Shown: in pieces, positions 11,101-20,171 of the stretch
Layout of the letters: each line of letters begins with the position of its first letter
Numbering within the stretch: the stretch's first letter is position 1
Assembly (NCBI GenBank): GCA_032718475.1
Contig: JAUCBJ010008946.1
Location: 1-39,509 of the forward strand
Source of the DNA: Nemertoderma westbladi
Taxonomy: Eukaryota > Xenacoelomorpha > Nemertodermatida > Nemertodermatidae
Reading direction: 5' to 3'
Length of the DNA: 39,509 bases
Notes under the pieces: model-generated
Seen by the model: only the letters and a program-made list of their open reading frames with translations
The model's database searches: none
Told to the model about the DNA's origin: nothing
Translations under genes and position numbers: made by a program

Positions 11101-12302
11101 AGCCCGAACTACATGTCCAATTCAGTGATGTAAATGACACTGATCAAGAATCTGAGATGGAAGGATTCTATACGGACGAATTCTCCGACGCCAACGAATC
11201 CTGTTACCTAATCAATACCGCCGTGTATCGAGCACTTACTTACGAAAAGGACACCGACAATGAGTTCCCCCCAACTACCTTTGACAGACAACCATCTTGG
11301 AAAGCTCCAACTTCCAACGTAGGAATCAGAGAATTTCCTGTAGTGCAGGTAAGAGTTCACGGTCCTAACAAAAGTTACATAGTGAACGCCCTCCTTGACT
11401 CCGGCAGCACAGGAACATTCATCGATCAAGAACTAGCCGAAGATATCTTTGCTGGACAACCCAAATTCCGGACTAAATTGAATATGTCAGGAATTATGCA
11501 GGTTTGGAAATCTACCCTAACGGCAGATTACTATGTAGGTGTGTTGTCCACCCCCCAGGTTAAATTAGGAGCACAAGGTATAAGGTCGGTAAAAATGGTG
11601 GCTATAAAGAACTTCGCTACTACCCAAGCAGACCTTTATAATTGGGACGAGGATGAGAGCATCCAACATCTTAAGATACCTCGATTCCAGACAGATTATC
11701 CTGGAGTGCAAATACTCATCGGCCAAAACGCGCATGAGGCACTCGAGACATTGGAGAAACGGCCTGCTCAACCGCAGCCACTACAAACCTATGCGGTAAG
11801 AACTAGAGTAGGTTGGTACTTCACTGGCCCTTCCCGTAGAACTCTCAAAGAGAGATTACCTCAACAACAGGTATACCAAGTAAAGGAATGGGAAGTGGAG
11901 AGCAGTGATGTGGACGATCCAACTGAGGAAACACCATACCCCTCAGATAATGACGATATTAACTCCAATGTAGATCAATGGAGACATTGCCTTGGGACGA
12001 TTAATCCAGCCGACATCGCTTCCAGAGGAGCAACTCCTCAAGAACTGATAGATACTCCAGGCTGGTTAGGTGGATCCGACTTCTTAAGTAAAGAAGAAGA
12101 AGAATGGCCTCCTCATCTTACCCCGGTGAAGATTAGACAGGCCAAGGGAGCGGAGAAAGTAACACAACAACTCAATCGCCCAGCTAGTCGTTTATGTTTA
12201 CTGGAAAGAGACCGAAAACTGTCCGGAAACTATGGAAGGCAAGATACTCTTCCTACGACCACTTCCCTAATCCGACAAATATCTAGGGACTCCATAACGT
12301 AA
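8187..12302 (+). CDS. gag: Gag-protease polyprotein with collapsed pol remnant (BEL/Pao)
   Basis: An uninterrupted 1371-codon frame starts at an ATG in the good context AACATGG. Residues about 230-290 are an Ala/Glu/Lys-rich coiled coil. About 600-800 resembles the DUF1759 Gag region of Pao elements (VKFNGDEMKWLPFNEYY, then TLPKGG). Three Cys/His knuckles follow at about 895 (CALCDGPHRLSAC), 928 (CYNCLRSGHQRRTC) and 947 (CAKCGAKHH). An aspartic protease of DUF1758 type has its active site LLDSGSTGTFID at about 1069-1080. After the protease the frame jumps, at about 1265, to WRHCLGTINPADIASRG, which in full-length Pao elements lies between RNase H and integrase. It then jumps again to RPASRLCLLERD, the motif near the C-terminal end of Pao integrase. 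The RT motifs, RNase H and integrase core are absent, through what look like two in-frame deletions. The product could make particles and process itself but could not replicate or integrate alone. Confidence 0.92.
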   Translation: MADTRQTLSDSLLETTACFSDQSVENPRPRSENPHTVRRATPAVVVSEPRLVEKISQFAKLVKRRWSAIGTRAQVKRDQEEAIKQQQPPSQEPSSQRPDSSSSSDTVERTPERGAKMADTVYDERPTYEESTDATSSQVESEVESEVESELTAAEKPRTRDAIDSYLSDYQRFIGDEELRRRLSGLRPNSEGTKLVLDAIDAEMLAANQAKFDEKLRLVRVQEEQVKKRRIEDRKAAAVAAAKAAAAVEEAKAAAALAEAEVERKAAKAVAEAERRASEETTQLELEYLQETQDNINKQLTASHMQMMRRSTPKRQGYTSSEEGETTDPEGRGNRSRLSRRRKTSHRHKLPDLPPAVRRQLASTDLGSTEPTEQIIQVKGLPTIVDEPEIIRPIVPKATSVLETPVLPELNSKFPLHSTTLPVPGRTVHENIPVLEAEREVKDLSPVVPRQPATMLATPASAVEWVEEGRRGMNLLLGQMQETVHQLKGTVREGRAELQEVQQSIALERDKLVNIQNGIPIPPVTLCQPVRSEVLHAQGVEPTRIYTASEVETPIANPIKGDYKPVVNDIPYRPDNNPRNLYTDNSILNNTMAQESFTRQMARTEARQAVKVGEIVKFNGDEMKWLPFNEYYKDSIQNSVLSNGEKLRFLIKCLEGPPKLMALKFIGHPEGLRQVWDTLNIRYGNKDNIAKYLYAKLVAPRHFLSSGIIEFSDEIQEICRQLDWLGKSHEYQSSMVIGAVVSTLPKGGVCTRWDKKVLYMNEQQRRSPTMADLMSFLDGEVKLQLIKQSREKTSENKVSEKPVSRRRIIPVCYTDDGESQASQEEDSRKDTAKSYYDNKTYKDVSKYKSRTSDRREQVTTTPPTSPKRIHGRKPEERTRVHNVTQGKVSNIKPKCALCDGPHRLSACAEFLKKSLVDRRTVLWNKRLCYNCLRSGHQRRTCYSDVKCAKCGAKHHILLHSEFERNNPSQVSEPELHVQFSDVNDTDQESEMEGFYTDEFSDANESCYLINTAVYRALTYEKDTDNEFPPTTFDRQPSWKAPTSNVGIREFPVVQVRVHGPNKSYIVNALLDSGSTGTFIDQELAEDIFAGQPKFRTKLNMSGIMQVWKSTLTADYYVGVLSTPQVKLGAQGIRSVKMVAIKNFATTQADLYNWDEDESIQHLKIPRFQTDYPGVQILIGQNAHEALETLEKRPAQPQPLQTYAVRTRVGWYFTGPSRRTLKERLPQQQVYQVKEWEVESSDVDDPTEETPYPSDNDDINSNVDQWRHCLGTINPADIASRGATPQELIDTPGWLGGSDFLSKEEEEWPPHLTPVKIRQAKGAEKVTQQLNRPASRLCLLERDRKLSGNYGRQDTLPTTTSLIRQISRDSIT

Positions 12303-13934
12303 TAACATATGGAGTGGGCGTGTGACTATATCATTTTATATTTGTTTTTATTTTATATTTATGTATGTATTATTATGTAATTTTATTATAATCGTTTTCT
12401 TTAATTTTATTTAGTAGAATGTTATTTTAGTGATTATTTAGTAGATTAGTGCAATATATTAGTGTTTATTACGTACGTAATTACTTATAATATATATTTA
12501 GTGCGACGGCGAGAAATAATTATTTTTCTCTTTCCTTACTGTCCGTATCCTATTATAAATACGTGACTACAGTAAGATGAAATGTCCGTACTTATTAAAG
12601 TACAATAAAGCTCCTACTATATTCAAGTATTATTGGTAGGCAGAGTATTAGGAATGCAAAGTTCAGATCCTCGTGTCTCGGCTAAACCAAGCTCTGGGTA
12701 GACCTTGGAAACGACTTGCCTCTTCACACTGACATTGCTTCGTGCGATATTGCTCTTCTACCTTATATTAAATAATACATATAGTAGCGTGATGTCCCTC
12801 TAACAGTAGCGTAAAACGCAAATAAATCTGTTAAACCTTTTGACCATCTGTAATTCTAGTCGATTAAGATATCGCGGCACCCACCGATATACTTGAAAGA
12901 CAAATTCTAGAATCAGTGGTTAATGTCCCCAGACAAGTTCTGGAATAAATCGGTGCCCATCTTAAATATTAATTTAATATTTATTAAAATCTGTAAAATT
13001 CAGATCCTTTAAAATTTCTAGTCAATTAAGATATCGTAGCACTTACCGATACTCTTAAAAGACAATTTTAGAGAATTAAGGATCCTAGGTCCCCAGACAT
13101 GCTCTGGAATAAAATTGTGTCAATTTTACCATCAAATAATAAAATTCACGGGAATAAATTTAAATTCATATCTTAAATGAATTTCATAAATTGTCATTTG
13201 TGCAATTTATAACATTCCCAAAATTCCATTAATTAATAGATCATGGGAGCGGAGATTCATCCTATTGAGTGTATTAGAGTGCGAGAATCTCCAACATATA
13301 GTCAATAGCCGATAAAATTAATAAAATCATACATAAAGAGGATATTGACAATTAAAGAATTACTATTAAATAGCATTCCAGATCTGTATGCATTGGAATT
13401 ACCCTAATTCTACCGCTAGCTTTCCATAATGTCACCATAGCAACACCCACGCTAGAATTAGAAGCAAGTTAAAAGAACAATAGAAAGCTTGTCCCATTGC
13501 ATAGCGTAGAGAATACATAGCACACTGTTAGTATCCAAGGATACACAGTAATAACGTGACATTCTGGAAGGCACTGACTAACGGACAAATGGCCTGTATG
13601 TGTACAATTGGTGACAGTTATGTGGAATTTGTGCATTTATAGGTGAATGTTACTGCTAAAGTATGTTTACAGTAGCTAGTCGCAATTGTGAAAGTAACCC
13701 AACTCTCCTATAGAAAGAACCTAAAGTGGATTCAAGCCTTTGGGACGGACGGACAGTGGAGTGACTTGTGCCGGTTATCGTTGTCGTGCTGTTGCTACAT
13801 GTTGGCGTAAACACCGCGACGACGGTACATCGGCGCTGAGAATCCCACTGTCCGGGGGCAAAGAGAGGTAGGCAGCGACGTCCGCTCGCCTAAACATAAA
13901 CTCATTTCGATATTAATAAACTCAGATAGCAGAT
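12303..13934 (+). other. Non-coding interior of the retrotransposon
   Basis: AT-rich, with no credible ORF. It contains a duplicated structured unit (12851-13114, listed separately). From about 13730 the composition becomes more GC-rich up to the start of the next coding region, with several CGACG/GCGACG-type words. Splice signals for a subgenomic RNA could lie here but cannot be assigned. Confidence 0.5.
12851..13114 (+). repeat. Duplicated 162-bp unit with conserved hairpins
   Basis: Two copies begin TTCTAGTC(G/A)ATTAAGATATCG near 12853 and 13015. Each contains CCAGA-5 nt-TCTGG (12929-12943 and 13093-13107). The stems are identical but the loops differ (CAAGT versus CATGC). Each also contains an ATCG...CGAT pair around the GCAC core. 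Retained stems with drifting loops suggest RNA structure. The function is unknown. Confidence 0.65.
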
Positions 13935-15383
13935 ATGACGGAGTTGATAGAAGATGATCTTGGTATCAGGGAGCGATATACTCTACCTTTACAAGCATTT
14001 GTGGATAGCTTGATACGCGGTGAAACCGATCCAACCATTACGGAGGACGATGGTCGTTATATCGAACCGCCGATGTCCCAAGAGCAACTTACGCGTGAAT
14101 TGGACTATCGAAAATTCACCGCTCGCTATACGCATCGTAATAGTACGTATATGGACTCCCTAACTACCGGCCATCCTATCGATTTACATGATACGGACGA
14201 TGTAGACACCGAAAGGGAAATGGTTCTATTTAAATATCATACCCAGCGGAGTCGTAACGATAAACCGAGAATAGATCACGAAAATTCTATTCGTAACAGA
14301 CTGGGAAGACGAACCAATATGCCTAGAATCTGAGGAGATTCAGCCTATCGCGCCCGGAACAGCGACAACGATTACATCCTAGAATGGTATCAAGGTCCAC
14401 AGTGTCTCACTGCGTACGATTATCGCCATGCCAACTATGTTTCTCGGCAACGTTGTCGGTTATGCGCATCGAGAGACCATGTTACGCCCATGGACACAAA
14501 CGTCCGCTGTTCCTATTTCCACGAACAACCGGCGATGGAAATTTATTGCGCGTATTGCAGACTCAATAACTTGCACATTTTTGTGGTTTGCCCTCAATTT
14601 ATGACTCAATGGCACCATGGTCAAGTAAAGGGACGCGCCAGTTTCGATTGCCCTTTTTAATCACGATTTGGAAAGCGTAGATGAAATGATCACACTACGT
14701 TACATCAGAGCTTGGGAAGCGAACGCTGATTTACATTGTGATTCGCGCCATCGTTATTATCCTGGACGCGCTTACGAAGGAGTTTATGCGTTCCATCCTT
14801 ATCTATTCGCTTCTGTCGAACAGAAATCACGCATATCGAGTTACGAACTACTGAAGTGCGTCGGAGAATGTATTTCAACCAAGTTCGTACGCAAATTCTC
14901 AGGAGTGTTAATCCTAGCGACCTTCATTCCTATAGCTTAATCAATTATATCCGTCAGGACCCGGACTATGGAGACTTCTTTGTTAACTCACACCCCGAGT
15001 TACAGGAAGTATATCGACGGCCTTATGAATACCGAGCCTGCGAACGCGAGTTGGAAAGAACCATTAAACCCCGGAGGTTTCTAACTGCCTATGGTCCACC
15101 CATGGCTCTCGTTCAGACCACTCGTAAAGGACCCGTAAGAGCGGCTGTCTTAAAACGAGCTCTCAAAGCCGTTAGACCCCTCTCCCCCGACGTTGATGTC
15201 AATCAACCCGGTACTTCGACTGGCGGATACACCGACCATAATCCTACACCCTCTGATGCAATCATATTGCACCCTTCACCCAGGAGTTATAGCCCTCCTT
15301 GTAAAGTGGCTCGCCCCAAAGAGAAAAAGACTCTGGCTAGCTTTAAAAAACTGCATAAACGCCGTCCGCGCAAGAAAGACTAA
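13935..15383 (+). pseudogene. Unrecognised 3' coding region of the retrotransposon, broken
   Basis: I do not recognise this protein. The frame opens with MTELIEDDLGIRERY at 13935 and meets a TGA at 14331. It stays open in the same frame to a TAA at 14658, switches by +1 around the TTTTT run near 14655, and is open in that frame to about 14850. It then returns to the original frame and ends at 15383, about 480 codons in all. One nonsense codon plus two compensating frameshifts suggest a decayed single gene. Visible features are a Cys-rich middle (CRLCASRDH near 14450; YCAYC near 14544) and a strongly basic, Ser/Pro-rich C-terminus ending KKLHKRRPRKKD. No transmembrane segment or signal peptide is obvious, so it does not look like a typical envelope. 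Codon and base composition are more GC-rich than the flanking element. Its position between pol remnant and 3' LTR is that of an accessory or captured gene. Origin unknown. Confidence 0.6.
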
Positions 15384-15453
15384 CTGTTTAGAGTATTTAC
15401 GTATATTAGAAACTGTGATTTTGTATATTTTATAGACTCAAATCCCATTTTCT

Positions 15454-15461
15454 GGGAGCGG
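15454..15461 (+). promoter_or_regulatory. Short polypurine tract before the 3' LTR
   Basis: GGGAGCGG, preceded by TTTTCT, abuts the 3' LTR. It is in the right place for the plus-strand priming tract but is short and interrupted by a C, so it is a weak candidate. Confidence 0.4.
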
Positions 15462-16694
15462 TGTAAAAGCTTCTGTGGGATATAACTGGCCCTTTTGCTT
15501 CGCAATCCAGTTTCCCCCCAGGCGCTGGAATACTCTAAAAGGCTCTCTAACTATATATATGTTCCCCTCGCCCGCAAGGTACCGTTATAGGTGTTTTAAC
15601 GGACATAAAAGTCATTCTTCTATATACGTGCTTTGGAGGACATGGTAAGGCAAAAAACCCGCAATGCACCAAATACCCTTACACAGCTTAGCCTTGATGA
15701 TTCAGATTGCGACATCTAACAGCTGGTTGCTGACATGGAAACGGCCATTGGACACATAGTTCTTTGTTTAGCTTAAGCCAATCAGAGCGATTTTTTCTGT
15801 CGATGTGGAGATATTCGGCCGATGATACTAGGAGTGTTCAGTCTTACTGTTTTTGTGATACTGTTGTGTTCCTTCTATCTAGGCCAGGAACACCGGCTCT
15901 AGAGTCAATTCGTTTCAGACTTTAGAAGAAACATTAGTAGGCTTAAGATTATAGAGCGTATAACTGTTATCGGTCCAGTCAAACAGTGTTACCATCTTAA
16001 CCTACCGTCTTAATGCTATTTACTGTTGTGTTTTGGTTGAATATTATTATTTGGAGAACATTTATAAAGAACCCAAATTTCCCAATTTTCTTGATACACT
16101 ACAGGTTAGAGAGACGGGTTATATATAGCGATTGCGACTTATATTGTTGTGGTTTGTAGTGAATTTAATGCTATTTGATAAGCACTACATGAGTCCGTTG
16201 CTGCTCTCTTTATATATGATAAAATTCATTGACGGTCGGCAAATTAGTGAGCAGTATTGTGTGTTACCGGTAGTGTGCCTGATTGTGACTGATAACTAAG
16301 CATTTCCTAAAGAATGCGCCTCATACGTGAATCATAAGCCTTACCGACTTACCGTTGTGATTAGTATAAGTCATATCTCTGTTTACCTAGATAGAGCGCC
16401 ACGTCCTAAAGGAACTGTTAATATTTCCCGAAAGTGAATAATATTAGTCAGAAATTAATTATTAACGATCAATCGAATAATACAGTAAGCTTACACTGCA
16501 ATAATAATCTAAGCCCTCAGAATCCAGTCTCCCGGGTATATCCAGCGGGTGAATGGACGCGCACTAGGCTGGCTTCTGCTAATGTTGTGTTTATTGGTAT
16601 TAAATATTTGTCAACTTCTAAAGTCTGTTTATAAACCAAAAGACATATAAATTTTGGCAGGTTAAACTGCTAAAGGTCTTCAAAAGCGCGTACA
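15462..16694 (+). repeat. 3' long terminal repeat
   Basis: A second copy of the 1233-bp LTR, starting TGTAAAAGC and ending GCGTACA, followed by the GCGAT target duplication. I see four substitutions relative to the 5' LTR (15758, 15912, 16494, 16514) and no indel. Confidence 0.95.
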
Positions 16695-16699
16695 GCGAT
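16695..16699 (+). repeat. Target-site duplication of LTR element, right copy
   Basis: GCGAT, identical to 4775-4779. Removing one copy and the element restores continuity of the LINE reading on the minus strand apart from a frameshift near 16740. Confidence 0.9.
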
Positions 16700-18268
16700 T
16701 TTGTTCTAGTGTCAAGCTTGGGGGAACCATAATGAGACACCTCCAATGTTATATAGTGTCTGGTTGGAGATGTGTGCATTGAACTTGACACAATAAACCC
16801 GGCGTAGCATTCTTGTGAATGTGCCATCCAGAGATTTGGTGTCCTCAGCAGTTAGAGCCCAGCATGGACTCCCATAGAGGAGTACTGGAACTACTGCTGC
16901 TCTAAATAACCGGACCTTAAGTTTCCGATTAATTCTCGGTGAGTTCCAAATCCTGGAAAGCCTATTCAAGGCTGCCCATGCCTTTCCCTTACCCATTCGA
17001 AGGTCCTCATCTGACTTCCGGATCCATGATCCCAGGTAACAGAAGTCATCCACATGCTCAAGCATACCATCTTTTGAGCTTATGCTCATCCGATCAGAGA
17101 CTTGCTGAGGACTTTCAAAGTTAACTGTCAAAATTTTGGTCTTTCTGGAGTTAATAAAAAGACCAACACTAGAAGCAGCATGTTCTAATGAGCTGAGGAG
17201 CCGTTAGGCTCCCTCTAGTGATTCTGAGAGTACTCCTAAGTAATCAGCAAGGTCTAGATCAGTTAGGTACTTGGCAGAATTTCCTCGACTTCTGGAGCCA
17301 GTGGGTGGAGTTATCATCACCCCATTATCATTATGATGATTTAAGGACATGCGTAGAACATAGTCAACAACAATTATGAACAAGAATGGTGCAAGTGTGT
17401 CTCCCTGGAGGACGCCCCATAACACTTCAAATGGTTCTGTGTCACCGTCAACAGTAGACACAAATGTTGTCGAACCATCGTATACTGATCTGATTGCTGC
17501 AATAATTTCATCAGGAATTCCATATAATGAAAGTATGCTGAACATACGTGAGCGAGAGACTGAATCAAAGGCCTTGAAGAAGTCAACAAAGATAACAGCC
17601 AGATGCCTGTCTTTCTTTTTTGATAACTCTTCAATTATCCTTCTAAGTGCCAAAATGGGCTCCATGGTCCCACGACCTTTACGGAACCCATTCTGATTTC
17701 CACGGAGCAGTCTGTCAATGGGATACCGGATGCGATTTAATAGAATTCTATTGTATAGCTTTGCAGCAATCAAGATCAATGAGATTCCCAGAAAAGAACC
17801 ATAGAGTGTTAGGTTGCCCTTCTTGGGAACTGGCACCAACTTATTTGTTTTCATTTCTTGTGGGACTCTTGTTGTACGGTACATGTCTACTATGATGGGA
17901 TAGATGAGCTTTAAACACTCAGGTATTTTAAAACCATTATTGGCTGTGTAGCTAATCTGCTTGGCCATGCCCTGTACCCCTGCTGGCAGGTGCAGGTCGC
18001 AGTGAAGTGCACTCAGAGAGAGTGGACATGAGAACACTCTACTCCTGACCAGCCATTAGTAGAATACCATCTGCCTGGCCAAGCCATATACCCCTGCAGC
18101 TAAGTATATGGGTCCTTAATCCAGGACGAAGGTCCTGTCGTTATCCCAGAACGATGGGGGTCCTAGTTACAGGGCCATAGTTGTCCCACTAAAAGGGTCA
18201 ATCTATACAGCCACAGGTGGGACAGATTGGATGCAGGCGAAGCTTACTCGCGGGGGAAGTTTGATGCG
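16700..18268 (-). pseudogene. RTE-like LINE reverse transcriptase, disrupted
   Basis: The minus strand encodes the RT palm and thumb of an RTE-like non-LTR retrotransposon. In order it shows VPVPKKGNLTLYGSFLGIS, GFRKGRGTMEPILALRR, VIFVDFFKAFDS (first catalytic Asp), GVLQGDTLAPFLF, then LTDLDLADYLGVL where the catalytic YADD box should stand. A TAA at about 17204 interrupts the frame, which then continues through FINSRKTKILTVNFESP and DDFCYLGSWI to LYGSPCWALTAEDTKSLDG. Near 16740 a frameshift precedes the join to the 3' part at 4779. The endonuclease domain and the start of the RT are missing or unreadable, so the element is 5'-truncated. The 8-mer TAACCCAC at 18269-18276 matches 4495-4502 and may mark the LINE's target duplication. 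That would put the 5' truncation point near 18268, but this is uncertain. Confidence 0.85.
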
Positions 18269-18276
18269 TAACCCAC

Positions 18277-18800
18277 GTATTGTAGGATATTCAAAATGGA
18301 CCTGTAGCAGCACTCCGATAAAGGGTGCAAGTGCCAGAAACATTACTCGGAGTTTATAAATATGTTACAGATGGAAGTATCTATTGAACATTAAATGAAT
18401 TATTATACTCATTTACAAACATGATCTCAGATAAGCTGTAAAGAACCATGTCTTATTTGAATTATCGCTTACAACAAATGAGAAATTTGTACATATAAAT
18501 ACAGTAACTTATTTTTGGACATTTCATATTCAATTAAATTAATATATGTCAGGATACCTCATCATCCATGTTTCGGAAATTTATCACAATCTGTGTGTGA
18601 AAGTGGAACAAAAGATGGCGACATACAATGGTTATGTCGAACAATGGTGGAAGATGTATTGATGATAGTGCTATCTATTGTGGGGTATAGATCGTTGTGG
18701 TGTGCGAAATTACAGTTAATTAAGTGGGTTTTAAAATAAAGTTGTAAATGATAAAAAGGGAATTGGTTTTAAATCGAAGCAGGACCTTATCAGCAGGCCC
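18277..18800. other. Gene-free stretch
   Basis: AT-rich from about 18350, with only one unremarkable 74-codon ORF (18515-18739) that I cannot link to any family. Confidence 0.4.
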
Positions 18801-18807
18801 GCCCCTG

Positions 18808-18960
18808 GAACTTTATCGCCCCTATAAATTGCATTTTTGTTGAGAACTTATCGCCCCCATGTTCTGAGTTTTTAGGAACTTATCGTCTCTGGGTCTTTAT
18901 CGCCCCTGAGTCTTTATCGCCCCCGAGTCTTTATATCCACTGGTCCTTTATAGCCCCTGT
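18808..18960 (+). repeat. Irregular short tandem repeat around CTTTATCGCCCC
   Basis: Seven or so variants of (A/C)TTTATCGCCCC or ACTTATCGCCCC occur at about 18-26-base spacing, separated by TGAGT/GGGTC-type linkers. They run directly into the 56-bp array. Confidence 0.7.
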
Positions 18961-19128
18961 GGGGCGAGCCACGAAGTGAGTGAGCCTTAGCGTAGTGGTA
19001 CCATTAATCAACCTGTGGGGCGAGCCACGAAGTGAGTGAGCCTTAGCGTAGTGGTACCATCAATCAACCTGTGGGGCGAGCCACGAAGTGAGTGAGCCTT
19101 AGCGTAGTGGTACCATTAATCAACCTGT
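18961..19128 (+). repeat. 56-bp minisatellite, three copies
   Basis: Three nearly identical units start GGGGCGAGCCACGAAGTGAG at 18961, 19017 and 19073 (period exactly 56) and end ACCATTAATCAACCTGT. The only difference I see is a T/C change in ATTAATCAA/ATCAATCAA. Each contains GCGAGCCACGAAGTGAGTGAGC, an imperfect palindrome-like, GC-rich core in an otherwise AT-rich region. Confidence 0.9.
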
Positions 19129-20171
19129 CGTTCTGTCGTGTTCAATTTTAAACGTTAATAACTCGGCCAATCTTTGATGAAATCTATCCAAACTTGGTAT
19201 ACATGTTGTTTGGCAAAAGTTTAGAAATTTTCCAAGTAGAATTTCCGTGTGGCCTTCGAGAAGCTAAGATAATAGCAGTTAATTAGTTAATTAAGTTGAT
19301 TACGGTGAAAACACCATTTTCAACCTGCCTTTTAAGGGAAATTAATTGTTTTACAGTATAAGATTTAAATAATTATACTTAAAAATTATACAGATGTAAT
19401 CCACATACGCCATTCTATTATAGTTTTTAATTAGTTCAAGTGATTTGCTTTAATAAATGTGTCTTTAATTGATCTAAACGTAATTAAACGGCACAATTAT
19501 TGAGTAAAAATTTAATCCTTCCCATTATTGGTCAAGTCTCTGCTGGTGTGGAGCTAGCTAGCTGGGAGTTGTGGCTGTAGACTAAACCAGAGAGGAATTG
19601 TAATAGGCAACCAGTATTGCTATTCCAGCCCAGACAGCATTCTTTAAATCCAACATCCCAACATCCTTCCTGTATTCCAATTCCTATTGACTCTACTATA
19701 AGTGTTGTATTATTATCACTATCACTGAATTGTGTTTATTATAGGCTGGACGGGCCGCATAACCGTTCGACTACTACTGTACTACTATTGCTATCTCAGG
19801 TAAATGACAGATATAATAACATAAATACAATCCATGGCATGGCTGTTGTAGGCTTCTGAAATAGTTTATTCCACAATGTATATGTCTGGTTATTTTTTAA
19901 TTGAATTTTTGCAAAGTAGTAAAATTAATGTTCTTAAAAATAATATTATTATTTTATATGACGAGATATGTAACCTAGGAAATTAGCTACATTTTTTTGC
20001 TGCAGCTTTAAGAGTGTACATTGATTTAATATTATTTCAATACCCATATTACTACATCGGCATAAGATGCGTTGGCGTGCTATCACACATCTCCACATAT
20101 CACACATCTCCACATAGATGTATCAACAGTTACTCGCACAGTTTCGAAACTTCGCATAGTTATAACTGTAT
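19129..20171. other. Gene-free stretch
   Basis: No credible gene. It contains an 18-base tandem duplication of CACACATCTCCACATA near 20085-20117 and otherwise AT-rich sequence. Confidence 0.4.

Larger units (their letters stand above)
4780..16694 (+). mobile_element. BEL/Pao-type LTR retrotransposon lacking RT and integrase
   Basis: This complete insertion of 11,915 bp is bounded by two 1233-bp direct LTRs (4780-6012 and 15462-16694) and a GCGAT target duplication. The internal region holds a long leader with tandem repeats (6013-8186), one intact Gag-protease-type ORF (8187-12302), a non-coding stretch with a duplicated 162-bp structured unit, and a damaged 3' coding region (13935-15383). 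The BEL/Pao assignment rests on the DUF1759-like Gag region, zinc knuckles, DUF1758-like protease and remnants of Pao-type pol. No reverse transcriptase, RNase H or integrase core is present anywhere between the LTRs. By eye the LTRs differ at four positions (5076, 5230, 5812, 5832 and their partners at +10682), so integration looks recent. The element lies within a minus-strand LINE and in the opposite orientation to it. Confidence 0.93.

Noticed and set aside
13935-15383. Envelope gene (retrovirus-like) in the 3' position
   Set aside because: No signal peptide, transmembrane anchor or furin-like site is evident. The protein is basic at the C-terminus, unlike known envelope proteins.
4780-16694. 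Full-length autonomous BEL/Pao element
   Set aside because: No RT, RNase H or integrase motifs occur between the LTRs in any frame I examined. Only the flanking pol scraps are present.
17376-17895. Plus-strand ORFs opposite the LINE RT
   Set aside because: They are antisense to the well-supported RT domain.
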